Of a DNA stretch of 64,000 bases, positions 1-8,626 are shown in pieces. The stretch is from Streptomyces sp. AC512_CC834. Lineage in GTDB: Bacteria; Actinomycetota; Actinomycetes; Streptomycetales; Streptomycetaceae. A program made the position numbers and the translations under genes. The notes beneath the pieces were generated by a model. It made no database searches. It saw only the letters and a program-made list of their open reading frames with translations, and was not told the origin of the DNA. Numbering within the stretch: the stretch's first letter is position 1; every line of letters starts with the position of its first letter. The stretch is taken from positions 14,575 through 78,574 of the forward strand of contig NZ_JAGMUO010000117.1 of assembly GCF_019049325.1 (NCBI RefSeq). The letters run 5' to 3'.

Positions 1-1
1 A

Positions 2-1744
2 CGTGCCGCCGAAGAAGGACGCCGGGCCGCCGAAGAAGAGGAAGCACGCCTCGCCGAAGAACGCGCGGCCGCGGAGAGAGCACGCCTCGCCGCCGAACGC
101 GCCACCGCCGAAGAGGCACGCATCGCCGCCCTCGTGGCCCGCTTCCCTCCGTCGGGACGCACCCGACGCGGCTCAGACTCCGGCACCCGGCCCGACCCCG
201 CAGGCCTCACTCGACGCGGCTCCGAAACCGGCACCCAGGGCATGGAAGTCGACCCCGGCTTCCAAGAACACGTCGACACGGCCAGGGACGAAGCACGCAC
301 CGCCGCCGAAGAACGCGAGGCCGAAGAGGCACGCCGCGCCGCCGCCGAGGCCAGGTCGGAGGCCAGGAGTGAGCGCCTGAAGGCAGTCGCCGAGAACGCG
401 GACCAGGGGAAGAGGGTCCTCGACCCCGCGGACGCCTTGGGCAAGGGTTTCCAGGCCCCCACCGCCGCCGGCCTCGGCCAGGAGGCCACCGCCGCAGCGT
501 CCTCCGCCCCGAAGAACGACACGGCCGCCGCCGCGGACGCCTCCGCCCTGAAGCACGACGCCTCCGCCGCGGGGGTCTCCGGCGCATCGCTGAGCGCCGG
601 CACGGAGCTCCTCTCCTTCGGGGCCAGCGTCGCGGATTCGTTCAGGAATCTGAGGACAGCCCTGCGGAAGGGGAGCGGAGCCGGCTACCACAACGCACAT
701 AAGAAGGGCAAGACCAAGGCGACCGACGCGGGCGTCAGTGTCGCCAGTACGGGTGCCAACGCCGGCGCCATCGCCAAGGACGCGGTCAAGCTCCAGGGCG
801 TGGCAAGCACCGCGGCCTCCGCCGAAGCGAGCGGTGTTCTCAGCGCCGTCGCAGGTCTGGCGAAGAGCATCCGGGCCGTCGGCAAGGTCGGGGGAGCGTC
901 CCGCAAGCACAGGAACCTGAAGAGGCTCGGAGATGCCAACGTCACCCACGCCGAACTGCTGGGCCGACTGGAGGCCGAGGCGAACACCGCGGAGCGGAAC
1001 GCCAAAACCGCGTACGAGGCCGTCACGGCGCTCGCGGCGGACAACGCCGGTCGCCCACTGGAGGAGTGGAGGCCCGCGCTCGACGCCACCGCGGCCGACT
1101 ACGAGGCGGCGGCGCAGCTCGAGACCCAGGCCAAAATCGCCCACCTCAGGGTCGTGCGAGACCTGGAAACTCTGACCGGCACCACGAAGCTCGCGAAGAA
1201 GAAGCAAGTCTCCAAGATCGCCAAGGAGGCGGGGGGCGGCGTCGTGGGCGAGGGCCTCAAGGGCGCGGGCGGCATCGCCACCGTGGCCATCGTCGCCACG
1301 GGAGCTCTGGCGTCCAACCCGGCCGGTTGGATCATCGCCGGGGTGGGGGCGGGCCTCGTCGTCACCGTCGCCGGTTACAAGGGAGGCCGGGCGGCCACCA
1401 AGCGTTTCCAGGAGGCCCACCACCCCGAGCGTTACACGCCGGAGGGCGAGGAAACGCCGGTGGCCCAGCCCACCTGGGAATCGCTGAAGCACGCCATGAA
1501 GGTCTGGAAGAAGGTGTCGAGGCACGAGCGCCAACTGGCGGCGCACAAGATCTACAACATGGCCTCGAGCCCCGACACGGCGCCCGAACTGCGCCGCTCC
1601 GCCCTGGACCTGCTGGTAGCGATCAAGTGCGGCCCCGAGAAGCACAAGATGGAACAGGGGCCGTGGGAGGCGAGCCTCATGGACCCGGCGGGCAAGAACG
1701 ATTGGATCAAGGAGATCACGGACCAGCTCAGCTCCGGATCGTGA
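2..1744 (+). CDS. Ala/Glu/Arg-rich coiled-coil protein with C-terminal hydrophobic segment (5' truncated by window)
   Basis: The frame is open from the first bases of the window and ends at TGA 1742-1744, so the true start lies upstream. A later ATG at 134 is inside the coiled coil and is not a likely start. The visible 580 residues begin with a heptad-like Ala/Glu/Arg coiled coil. A short duplicated TRRGS-x-TGT segment follows, then a second charged coil. A long Ala/Gly/Ser-rich low-complexity part comes next, with phrases such as SFGASVADSFRNLR. A strongly hydrophobic Gly/Ala segment (around 1270-1390) is followed by a basic C-terminal domain of about 110 residues. I do not recognise the family. 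The build (long coil, then a membrane-active-looking Gly/Ala stretch) resembles C-terminal parts of large actinobacterial secreted or injection-system-associated proteins, but that is only an impression. Confidence 0.75.
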   Translation, partial: RAAEEGRRAAEEEEARLAEERAAAERARLAAERATAEEARIAALVARFPPSGRTRRGSDSGTRPDPAGLTRRGSETGTQGMEVDPGFQEHVDTARDEARTAAEEREAEEARRAAAEARSEARSERLKAVAENADQGKRVLDPADALGKGFQAPTAAGLGQEATAAASSAPKNDTAAAADASALKHDASAAGVSGASLSAGTELLSFGASVADSFRNLRTALRKGSGAGYHNAHKKGKTKATDAGVSVASTGANAGAIAKDAVKLQGVASTAASAEASGVLSAVAGLAKSIRAVGKVGGASRKHRNLKRLGDANVTHAELLGRLEAEANTAERNAKTAYEAVTALAADNAGRPLEEWRPALDATAADYEAAAQLETQAKIAHLRVVRDLETLTGTTKLAKKKQVSKIAKEAGGGVVGEGLKGAGGIATVAIVATGALASNPAGWIIAGVGAGLVVTVAGYKGGRAATKRFQEAHHPERYTPEGEETPVAQPTWESLKHAMKVWKKVSRHERQLAAHKIYNMASSPDTAPELRRSALDLLVAIKCGPEKHKMEQGPWEASLMDPAGKNDWIKEITDQLSSGS

Positions 1745-1895
1745 GGGAGCGGGTTGGAGCGGGTTGGAGCGGGGCGAGACGGGGCGGGGTGCCTGCGATG
1801 ACAGCCCCGCTCCCGGCCCGCAGCACCTGCCGCCCGTAGCACCGCCCCCGGAGCACCGCCGCCGCAGCACCGGCCGGTCGAATCGGTCGGTCGGA

Positions 1896-2777
1896 TCAGC
1901 CGGCGGACGGCTGCTCGCGCAGCGTCTCCCCCAGCGCCTCCCGCAGGCCGATCGGCTCCCGGCCCAGCAGCTCGGCCAGGGTCGAGTCGACCATGGAGAA
2001 CTCGCCCGCGCGGGCGGCGGCGAAGATGCCCAGGAGATGGTCGGCCGACTCCGCGGGGACGCCGTTGCCCACCAGTTGGTCCCGGAACGGGGCGTCGGGT
2101 GCGGTGGTGCGGGTGAAGGTGCGGCCGGTCACCTCGGTGGCGATGCCCGCGATGTCGTCGAAGGTGAGCGCCCGGGAGCCGGTGAGCGGCGGGGTGGGGC
2201 CCTCGAAGCAGCCCTCGTCGGCCAGGATGGCGGCCGTCGCCTCGGCGAGGTCGGCGTGGGCGGTCCAGGCGACCGGTCCGTCGGCGGGGAGCACGATCTG
2301 GCCGGACTCCACCGCGCGTTCGAGGAAGAGCGCGGCGCTGGCGGCGTAGAAGCCGTTGCGCAGCGAGGTGTACGGCACGCCGCTCTCGCGCAGTATCTCC
2401 TCGGTGGCGGCGTGGTCGCGGCAGGACTGGAAGTGTGACGCCTCACCGGCTCCCATCTGGCTGGTGTAGAGGATGCGGCGGGCGCCCGCCGTGACGGCCG
2501 CCTCGATCGCGGCCCGGTGCTGCTTGACGCACTCCTCGCCCATCTTGTCCACGGACACGACGAGGACCTGCGAGGCGCCCTCGAAGGCGTGGGCGAGGCT
2601 CGCGGCGTCCGTGAAGCTGCCCCGCCGTACCCGCACGCCCTGGTCGGCGAAGGCCCGCGCCTGCGGCTTCTCCGGATCGCGGACGCTGACGCCGATCTGG
2701 TCCGCCGGCACCCGGTTGAGCAGGTGCTCGACGATCTGACGGCCCAGCTTGCCGGTGGCTCCAGTCACGATGATCAT
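1896..2777 (-). CDS. NmrA-family NAD(P)-binding oxidoreductase (QorB-like)
   Basis: This is a 293-residue atypical short-chain dehydrogenase. The N-terminus MIIVTGATGKLGRQIVEHLL carries the GxxGxxG dinucleotide-binding motif (residues 5-11) of the NmrA/QorB group. These proteins bind NAD(P)H and either reduce quinone-type substrates or act as redox sensors. Length and domain layout are normal for the family. The start is supported by GGAG six bases upstream of the ATG. It is divergent from a TetR gene across 99 bp that contains repeated GAACACTG boxes, so it is most likely the regulated target of that TetR protein. The substrate cannot be read from the sequence. Confidence 0.9.
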   Translation of the reverse strand: MIIVTGATGKLGRQIVEHLLNRVPADQIGVSVRDPEKPQARAFADQGVRVRRGSFTDAASLAHAFEGASQVLVVSVDKMGEECVKQHRAAIEAAVTAGARRILYTSQMGAGEASHFQSCRDHAATEEILRESGVPYTSLRNGFYAASAALFLERAVESGQIVLPADGPVAWTAHADLAEATAAILADEGCFEGPTPPLTGSRALTFDDIAGIATEVTGRTFTRTTAPDAPFRDQLVGNGVPAESADHLLGIFAAARAGEFSMVDSTLAELLGREPIGLREALGETLREQPSAG

Positions 2778-2786
2778 GATTCGCTC

Positions 2787-2870
2787 CAGTGTTCACAGAG
2801 GTTTGTTTCCAGCGGAATCACTTCCACGGTAACACCGATAATTACGATGGGAACACTGACGCGATATCGT
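2787..2870. promoter_or_regulatory. Divergent promoter region with repeated GNNAACACYG operator boxes
   Basis: Three related boxes are visible. GTGAACACTG is on the minus strand (2787-2796). GGTAACACCG (2828-2837) and GGGAACACTG (2849-2858) are on the plus strand. The last lies between a -35-like TTACGA (2842-2847) and a -10-like TATCGT (2865-2870) spaced 17 bp apart. The -10 is only six bases from the TetR ATG, which has no Shine-Dalgarno sequence, so the TetR mRNA is probably leaderless. The placement suggests autorepression plus control of the divergent reductase. The operator role is inferred. Confidence 0.5.
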
Positions 2871-2876
2871 TGATTC

Positions 2877-3569
2877 ATGCCATCTCGTTCCGACCAGACC
2901 CGGCAGCGGGTCATCGAGGCCGCCATCGGCCTGCTGACGCGCGGGGGGCGCGACGCGGTCACCACGCGCGCGGTCGCCGAGGCGGCGGGGCTGCAGCCGC
3001 CGGCCATCTACCGGCTGTTCGGCGACAAGGACGGGCTGCTGGACGCGGTGGCCGAGCACGGCTTCGCGACCTTCCTCGCCGGCAAGCGCGTCGACCCCGA
3101 CCCGCCGGACCCCATCGCGGACCTGCGGGCCGGCTGGGACGTCGCGGTCGAGTTCGGTCTGGCCAATCCCGCGCTGTACACGCTGATGTACACCGAGCCC
3201 ACCAGAACGGGGTCGGCCGCCTTCAGGACCGGCATGGAGGTCCTCATGGGCCGGATCCGGCGCCTCGCCGCCGGTGGCTGGCTGCGCGTGGACGAGGAGC
3301 TGGCGGCCCAGATCATTCACGCCACGGCACGCGGCGCGGTGCTCACCTGGCTGTCCCTGCCCGCGGACCGGCGCGACCCGGCCCTGTTCACCACCCTGCG
3401 GGAGTCCATGGTCGCCGCCGTCACCCGCGAACGTCCGGCCGTACGGGACGCGGGCCCGGCGGGCGCCGCCCGCGCCCTGCGCGCCGCCCTCCCCGACCAG
3501 ACGGCGCTCAGCGACGCGGAGCAGCGGCTGCTGAGCGAGTGGCTGAGGCGCCTCGCCGACGACGGCTGA
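2877..3569 (+). CDS. TetR/AcrR-family transcriptional regulator
   Basis: This 230-residue protein has the TetR helix-turn-helix in residues 8-55, with the typical TTRAVAEAAGLQPPAIYRLF recognition-helix region and the following F.DKDGLLDAV helix. The C-terminal two thirds form the ligand/dimer domain, which does not point to a known effector. No Shine-Dalgarno sequence precedes the ATG, and a -10-like TATCGT sits six bases upstream, suggesting leaderless translation. It is divergent from the NmrA-type reductase and probably represses both that gene and itself. Confidence 0.92.
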   Translation: MPSRSDQTRQRVIEAAIGLLTRGGRDAVTTRAVAEAAGLQPPAIYRLFGDKDGLLDAVAEHGFATFLAGKRVDPDPPDPIADLRAGWDVAVEFGLANPALYTLMYTEPTRTGSAAFRTGMEVLMGRIRRLAAGGWLRVDEELAAQIIHATARGAVLTWLSLPADRRDPALFTTLRESMVAAVTRERPAVRDAGPAGAARALRAALPDQTALSDAEQRLLSEWLRRLADDG

Positions 3570-4015
3570 TCCTCTACCAAAGTTCCGCGGGCGGGGCCAA
3601 CGCCCTTTTCAGCCACAGGTGTTCGACTGCCATCCGGGCATTTTTCGCGTCAAACCTCCGGTGGCTCCGGCTTGCAGTCACGAGGCTGACACGAGGTGTG
3701 AGCACAAGCGGTAGGGTCCCTTCCCGTACGTCGAACGCCGGTCGTGGATACGGGTGTTCGAGGCGGCTCGGGTGCGCGGTCCTGGTCCGTTTCGAGTCCG
3801 CGTCGTCGTCGCCCCCTCTGCTCGTACCGGCCCTCGCGTGTTCCCTGGAGATCCATGTCGTGCGCTCTCGCCGCCGCCGGGTCGTTCCGGCCTGTTGAGG
3901 CTCGCGGGCATCACCGCCGCCGGCCCCCGGCGCCCTCCGCCTCACCCCTTGCTCGGCCCCTCCGCGCCTCGGCCTCCCTCCCCCACACCGACGGCTTCCG
4001 ATCCGTGAGGACCTG
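3570..4015 (+). promoter_or_regulatory. 446-bp leader region upstream of the conservon
   Basis: I see no convincing gene here. The best promoter candidate on the plus strand is TGACAC (3687-3692) with TAGGGT (3712-3717), separated by 19 bp, which is slightly long. That would give an untranslated leader of nearly 300 bases before cvnA. The cvnA start has GAGG at 4007-4010. Short open frames in this stretch have no ribosome site or family resemblance. Confidence 0.25.
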
Positions 4016-6013
4016 ATGACTGAACTGATACTGACCGCCACCGCGGCGCTGGCGGTGGCCGCGGTCGGGGCCGCGTGGCATTTCCGGCGCAAGGGCGGGC
4101 AGGCCCGGCGCCGGGCCGAGCTGCTGCGCGAGCACGCCGACCGGCTCACCCTGCAACTCGTCGCGGCCGAGCAGTGCGTGCAGCACCTCACGACCACCGT
4201 GATCCCGGCGGCGGCAGCAGCGAAGGACGGGCGGGGGGCTGCGGGCCCCGAGGGCGGGCTGCTGGTGCCGGCGCAGCTCGAGGGGACCCCGCTCGCCGAG
4301 CGGCTGCGGGCCGTCCCCGGGTCGGTCGCCGCCGCGGTGGAGGACGTACGGGCCCAGGAGCGGACGGCCGCCGGGCAGGCCGCGGCCCGGACCGCCGACC
4401 ACGTACGGCAGGACACCGAGCTGCGGATCGCACAGGTACGGCACGAGTCCGTCGGCGTGGCCCGGGCCGCCGTGCGCGGCTTCGCCAACAACGTCGTGGC
4501 GCGGTCGGCGAGGCTGGGCCGGGCCGTCAGCCACGGCGTACGGCGGCACATCTCGGACGAGGCGTACGCGACGCTGGTGGAGATCGACCACCTCGCGCAG
4601 CAGATGCTGCTCACGGCGTCGGGGTACTCCGTACTCGCCGGGGACAAGCTGTCCCGGCGCTGGCCCGCCACCACGCTGACCGACATCGTGCGCGCCGCCA
4701 TGGGCCGCATCGAGGGGTACGAGCGGATCAAGCACCCCGAGATGGGATCCGTCGTGGTCGAGGGCCGCGCGGTGGAGGCGATCGTGCACGCGCTCGCCGT
4801 ACTCCTGGACAACGCGCTGCGCTACTCGCCGCCCGCCGCCAGTGTCCACGTCTCGCTCGAACAGGGGCACCACGCCTGCTTCCTGATCGTGGACGACGCG
4901 GGACTGCGCATGGACGACGAGCGGCTGCTGTGGGCCAGTGACGTGATGTCCGGCGAGCAGCGCGACGACATCACCCGGCTGGGCGCCCACCCCCAGACCG
5001 GGCTGCGCGTGGCGTCCCTGCTGGCGGAGAGCTACGGCTTCCGCGTCGAGCTGACCGCGCCGAACATCTACCAGGGAACCCGGGCCATGGTCGTCCTGCC
5101 GAAGAACCTGCTCGCCGACCCGGCGACGACCCATCCGGCCACCACACCCGCCGCCGTGCCGGGCGCCATACGTGCCGCCCCGGCCGCCGCCGTGCCAGCG
5201 GCCGTGCCCGGCGCCCAGCCCGGCGCCGTGCCTACCGCCGTACCCGCGGCCGTACCCGGCGCCGTACCTGCCGCCGTGCCCGGCGCCGTGACCGCCCAGC
5301 CCGCCGCCGTGCCCGGCGCCAAACCTGCCGCCCAGCCCGGCCCCGTGACCGCCCAACCCGCGGCCGAGCCCACCGCCACACCCGCCGCCGCGACGGGCGC
5401 CCCGACCGGCCGCGGCCTCGCACCGTCGACCCCGGCCGCCACACCCACCGCCGTACCTGCCGCCCAGCCCGACGCCACACCCGCCCCCGCATCCGCCGCC
5501 GCGACCGGCGTCGCCCCGGTCGGCGCCGACTTCGCGCCGTCGGCCCTGGTCGCCGAACCCGCGCCGCCGGCCCCCGACGCGGAGCCCGCGGTGGCTCTCG
5601 CCGCGGAGCCACCGCGACCGGATTCGGGGTCGGAATCCGTACCGGAGCACGGGCCCAGAGAGCACGGGCCCAGAGAGCACAGGTCCGGGGAGCGCTGGCC
5701 CAGGGAGCACGGGCCCGAGGGCGGATCGCCCGCCCCGCATCCCGCTGGCGAACCGACCCCCGCTCCGGAACCGGCCGCCGCGCCCGCGACCACCACCGCC
5801 AGCGGTCTGACCGTCCGGCGGCGTTCCACCGCGCCCGCCCCGGCGCGGCGGCCCGCCGCATCGGACGACACCGAGCCCGGCCGGCCCACCGTCGCCGCGG
5901 CCTGGGCGGCGGGGACCCGCCTCGGTCGGCAGGGGGAGGCCGGACCCGCCGACACCGGCGCCGACGCCACGCACACCGCCGGCCGCGACGCCGCTCACGA
6001 CGAAGGACACTGA
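4016..6013 (+). CDS. cvnA: Conservon protein CvnA: sensor histidine kinase-like ATPase
   Basis: This is the first gene of a conservon, the actinobacterial cassette thought to act like a membrane-bound G-protein signalling complex. The 665 residues start with one membrane segment (residues 4-23). A linker, the EIDHLAQQM box near 187-195 where kinases carry the phospho-acceptor histidine, and a HATPase_c domain follow. That domain has an N box LLDNALRYSPP near 262, DDAGLRM near 292 and TGLRVASLL near 328. From about residue 378 the protein becomes a Pro/Ala-rich tail with repeated AAVPGAVP units, then an acidic/His-rich end. The tail is much longer than the catalytic core needs and may be a flexible scaffold. 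GAGG lies five bases before the ATG. It is transcribed with cvnBCD and two P450 genes. Confidence 0.93.
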   Translation: MTELILTATAALAVAAVGAAWHFRRKGGQARRRAELLREHADRLTLQLVAAEQCVQHLTTTVIPAAAAAKDGRGAAGPEGGLLVPAQLEGTPLAERLRAVPGSVAAAVEDVRAQERTAAGQAAARTADHVRQDTELRIAQVRHESVGVARAAVRGFANNVVARSARLGRAVSHGVRRHISDEAYATLVEIDHLAQQMLLTASGYSVLAGDKLSRRWPATTLTDIVRAAMGRIEGYERIKHPEMGSVVVEGRAVEAIVHALAVLLDNALRYSPPAASVHVSLEQGHHACFLIVDDAGLRMDDERLLWASDVMSGEQRDDITRLGAHPQTGLRVASLLAESYGFRVELTAPNIYQGTRAMVVLPKNLLADPATTHPATTPAAVPGAIRAAPAAAVPAAVPGAQPGAVPTAVPAAVPGAVPAAVPGAVTAQPAAVPGAKPAAQPGPVTAQPAAEPTATPAAATGAPTGRGLAPSTPAATPTAVPAAQPDATPAPASAAATGVAPVGADFAPSALVAEPAPPAPDAEPAVALAAEPPRPDSGSESVPEHGPREHGPREHRSGERWPREHGPEGGSPAPHPAGEPTPAPEPAAAPATTTASGLTVRRRSTAPAPARRPAASDDTEPGRPTVAAAWAAGTRLGRQGEAGPADTGADATHTAGRDAAHDEGH

Positions 6014-6015
6014 TC

Positions 6016-6438
6016 GTGCAAGACACACACACCAACAGCCTGGGCTGGCTGCTCGACCAGGAACTCGGCACCGTCGAAGGCGTCCGCTACGCCGTACTGA
6101 TGAGCAGCGACGGCCTGTTGAAGGCCCGGACCGTGACGATCGGCCAGGACGACGGGGAGAAGTTCGCCGCGCTGACGGCGGCGCTGCGGGCGGCGGGCAA
6201 GGCCTGGGACGAGTTCACCGGCGGTGCGGGCATGCGCCAGTTGCTGATCGAGTCGGTCGGCTGCATCGGCCTGACGACCACCGCCGCGAAGAACACCATG
6301 CTGTCGGTGTGCACCACGGGCCCGGACGCCGACGTCGGGCTGATCTCCCACCACATGGTGCGCCTCGCCACCCGGGTCGGACACGAGCTGACCACGGAGG
6401 AGCGCGTCCCGGTCGCGGAAGGCGGCTCACCGGTATGA
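6016..6438 (+). CDS. cvnB: Conservon protein CvnB: roadblock/LC7-domain protein
   Basis: This 140-residue single-domain roadblock/LC7 protein is of the MglB type. Such proteins bind small GTPases and often act as activators of them. The body (LGWLLDQELGTVEGVRYAVL at the start, then the amphipathic helix KFAALTAALRAAGKAWDEF) is typical of conservon B proteins. The start is GTG, two bases after the cvnA stop, so translation is coupled. Its likely partner is CvnD. In known conservons the B protein bridges the kinase-like CvnA and the GTPase at the membrane. Confidence 0.93.
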   Translation: MQDTHTNSLGWLLDQELGTVEGVRYAVLMSSDGLLKARTVTIGQDDGEKFAALTAALRAAGKAWDEFTGGAGMRQLLIESVGCIGLTTTAAKNTMLSVCTTGPDADVGLISHHMVRLATRVGHELTTEERVPVAEGGSPV

Positions 6439-6788
6439 GCGGGCCGCGGCGTGACCCCGACATGGTCAGGCCCTACGTCCGCACCCAGGGCCGGATCCGC
6501 GCACGCGAGGACGTTCGCCTGGAGAGCGTGGTCATCGCCGCGACCGGTCCCACGGACACCCTCGGCCCGGACGCCCGCCGGGTGATGCGGCTGTTCGCGG
6601 GCGCGGACGGCGGCCTGGCCGTCGCCGACATCGCCGCCGCGCTGGAACTGCCGCCCTCCACGGTCCGCATCCTCGTCTCCTCGCTGATGGACTCCGGCCA
6701 CCTCTCGAGCCCGGTCCCCGCGGCCGACGACGAACCCGACTTCGACCTGTTGCAGGAGGTACTCCGTGGGCTCCGCTCCATGGTCTGA
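6435..6788 (+). CDS. cvnC: Conservon protein CvnC: DUF742 protein
   Basis: This is a 117-residue DUF742 protein. It opens with the family hallmark MVRPYVRTQGR (residues 10-20). The second half (about 60-95, VADIAAALELPPSTVRILVS) has the spacing of a winged helix-turn-helix, although DNA binding has not been shown for the family as far as I know. The start is ATG at 6435 in an ATGA overlap with the cvnB stop. The last 23 bases overlap the start of cvnD. An upstream in-frame ATG at 6309 lies inside cvnB and is not needed. It is part of the conservon complex. Confidence 0.92.
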   Translation: MSGPRRDPDMVRPYVRTQGRIRAREDVRLESVVIAATGPTDTLGPDARRVMRLFAGADGGLAVADIAAALELPPSTVRILVSSLMDSGHLSSPVPAADDEPDFDLLQEVLRGLRSMV

Positions 6789-7386
6789 CCCGCCCGTCGC
6801 CTACGTCCCGGCCACGGTGACGCGGTCGGCCAAGATCGTGGTCGCGGGGGGCTTCGGCGTCGGCAAGACGACATTCATCGGCAGCGTCTCGGAGGTGCGG
6901 CCGCTGCGGATGGAGGAACCGATCACGCAGGCCAGCGCCGGTGTGGACGACCTGCGCGGCACCCCGCACAAGACGACGACCACCGTGGCGATGGACTTCG
7001 GCCGCATCCACCTGGCCGACGGGCGGCTCGCGCTGTACCTGTTCGGGCTGCCGGGGCAGTCCCGTTTCCAGCCGCTGTGGGAGGACCTGGCCCAGGGCGC
7101 CCTCGGCTGTCTCGTGCTGGCCGACACCCGCGACCTCGACGCCTCCCACGACGCCCTCGGTCTGCTGGACGGCGCGGGCATCCCGTACGCCGTCGCCATC
7201 AACACCTTCCCCGGCGCCCCGGGTTACCCCGAGCCCGAACTGCGCGAGGCGCTGGCCCTCGAACCCGCCACGCCCCTGACGGTGTGCGACGCCCGCGACC
7301 GCACGTCCTCCCTGCACGCCCTGATCACGCTCACGGAGTACCTCTCCGCACACCGTTCAGCCGCCCTCCTGGAGTCCCGCCGATGA
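6766..7386 (+). CDS. cvnD: Conservon protein CvnD: small Ras-like GTPase
   Basis: This 206-residue GTP-binding protein has a P-loop GGFGVGKTTF (about residues 28-37), a conserved TTT segment after HK (switch I) and a G3 region reading FGLPGQSRF near 91-99, with LPGQ in place of the usual DxxGQ. These are features of the conservon D GTPases, relatives of MglA. The GTG start is supported by AGGAGGT ending five bases upstream, and the gene starts inside cvnC. Its last codons overlap the first P450 (ATGA). In the conservon model it is the switch, with CvnB as regulator and CvnA as sensor. Confidence 0.93.
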   Translation: MGSAPWSDPPVAYVPATVTRSAKIVVAGGFGVGKTTFIGSVSEVRPLRMEEPITQASAGVDDLRGTPHKTTTTVAMDFGRIHLADGRLALYLFGLPGQSRFQPLWEDLAQGALGCLVLADTRDLDASHDALGLLDGAGIPYAVAINTFPGAPGYPEPELREALALEPATPLTVCDARDRTSSLHALITLTEYLSAHRSAALLESRR

Positions 7387-8615
7387 CGTTGCCCTCCACC
7401 GAGCCCGCGCCGACCACCCCACCGGGCCGGATCGCCCTGTACGCCCCGGAGTTCGCCGACGACCCGCACGCCGCCTACCGGCGCATGCGGCGCACCCACG
7501 GCCCGCTCGTCCCCGTCGACCTGGCGCCCGGGGTCCCCGCGACGCTGGTGATCGGCTACTACCAGGCCCGCCGCATCCTCAACGACCCGCTGCACTTCCC
7601 GGCCGACCCCCGCGCCTGGGAGAAGCTGATCCCGGCGACCTGCCCGGTGCGGCCGATGATGGAGTGGCGGCCCAACGCGCTGCGTTCGGGCGGCGCCGAA
7701 CACGCCCGCTACCGGGCCGCGAACACCCAGGCCATCGACCACGTCGACCAGCACGGGCTGCGGGCCCTGGTCGAGAAGGTCGCCGACGGTGCCATCGACG
7801 GGTTCCGCGGCGTCGGCTCGGCGGACCTGCTCACGCAGTACTCGTTCCCCATCGCCTTCAGCGTGCTGAGCGCGCTGCTCGGCTGCCCGGACGAGATCGG
7901 GCAGCGCATCGCCGACGGCATGGCGAAGATCTTCGACACCACCAACGCCGACCAGGGCAACCAGATCCTCGCCCAGGCCGTGTCCGACCTCGTGACCCTG
8001 CGCCGGCTCCACCCCGGCGACGACATCACGTCCCGCCTGACCCTCCACCCCGCCGAACTGAGCGACGAGGAGATGGGCCATCAGCTCGTCACGCTCTACG
8101 GCGCCGGGATCGAGCCCCTGACCAACCTGATCAGCAACACGATCCTGAAGATCCTCACCGACGACGAGTTCTCCGCGGACCTGCACGCCGGTCTGTCCAC
8201 GGTGCGCGACGCCCTCGACGCCGTCCTCTACACCGACCCGCCGATGGCGAACTACTGCATCTCCTATCCCCCGTACCCCATCGACGTGGAGGGGGTGCTG
8301 CTGCCCGCCGACCAGCCGGTCGTGATCTCCATGGCGGCCGCGAACAACGACCCGGCCCTCACCGAGGGCATTCCCGCGGGCCACCACGCCGGCAACCGCG
8401 CCCATCTGGCCTGGAGCATCGGCCCGCACACCTGCCCCGCCCGCTCGCACGCCTACCTCATCGCGGAGACCGCGGTCACCCACCTCCTGGACGCGCTGCC
8501 CCGGACCGACCTCGCCCGGCCGCTCGCCGAACTGACCTGGCGCCCCGGCCCGTTCCACCGCGCCCTGGAATCCCTGCCCGTCACCTTCCCCGCCGTACAC
8601 CACGCCGCACACTAA
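7383..8615 (+). CDS. CYP157-like cytochrome P450 lacking the ExxR motif
   Basis: This is a 410-residue cytochrome P450 that overlaps cvnD by four bases. The haem-ligand cysteine is present (Cys351 in IGPHTCPAR), but the usual FGxGxHxCxG loop is altered to WSIGPHTCPA. At the K-helix position where P450s have ExxR, the sequence reads AVLY (about 279-283), so both the Glu and the Arg are missing. The I-helix reads AGIEPL instead of AGxETT, losing the catalytic threonine. These losses are characteristic of the CYP157 family, which sits beside CYP154 genes in Streptomyces conservons, so this is not a decayed gene. Whether it turns over substrate, or acts as a partner or sensor for the following P450, is open. 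Confidence 0.9.
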   Translation: MTLPSTEPAPTTPPGRIALYAPEFADDPHAAYRRMRRTHGPLVPVDLAPGVPATLVIGYYQARRILNDPLHFPADPRAWEKLIPATCPVRPMMEWRPNALRSGGAEHARYRAANTQAIDHVDQHGLRALVEKVADGAIDGFRGVGSADLLTQYSFPIAFSVLSALLGCPDEIGQRIADGMAKIFDTTNADQGNQILAQAVSDLVTLRRLHPGDDITSRLTLHPAELSDEEMGHQLVTLYGAGIEPLTNLISNTILKILTDDEFSADLHAGLSTVRDALDAVLYTDPPMANYCISYPPYPIDVEGVLLPADQPVVISMAAANNDPALTEGIPAGHHAGNRAHLAWSIGPHTCPARSHAYLIAETAVTHLLDALPRTDLARPLAELTWRPGPFHRALESLPVTFPAVHHAAH

Positions 8616-8626
8616 GGAGCCAGGCC

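Noticed and set aside
5149..5500. Regularly repeated DNA in cvnA as a possible CRISPR or satellite
   Set aside because: The repeats are short, in frame and translate to VPGA-type units of one protein. There are no spacers.
3911..6028. 705-codon open frame on the minus strand over cvnA
   Set aside because: It is the antisense of cvnA. The Gly/Arg-rich product reflects the Pro/Ala codons of the CvnA tail and has no ribosome site or family motif.
7383..8615. First P450 as a pseudogene because ExxR is missing
   Set aside because: The frame is intact, codon bias is strong, and the loss is typical of CYP157 members next to CYP154 in conservons.
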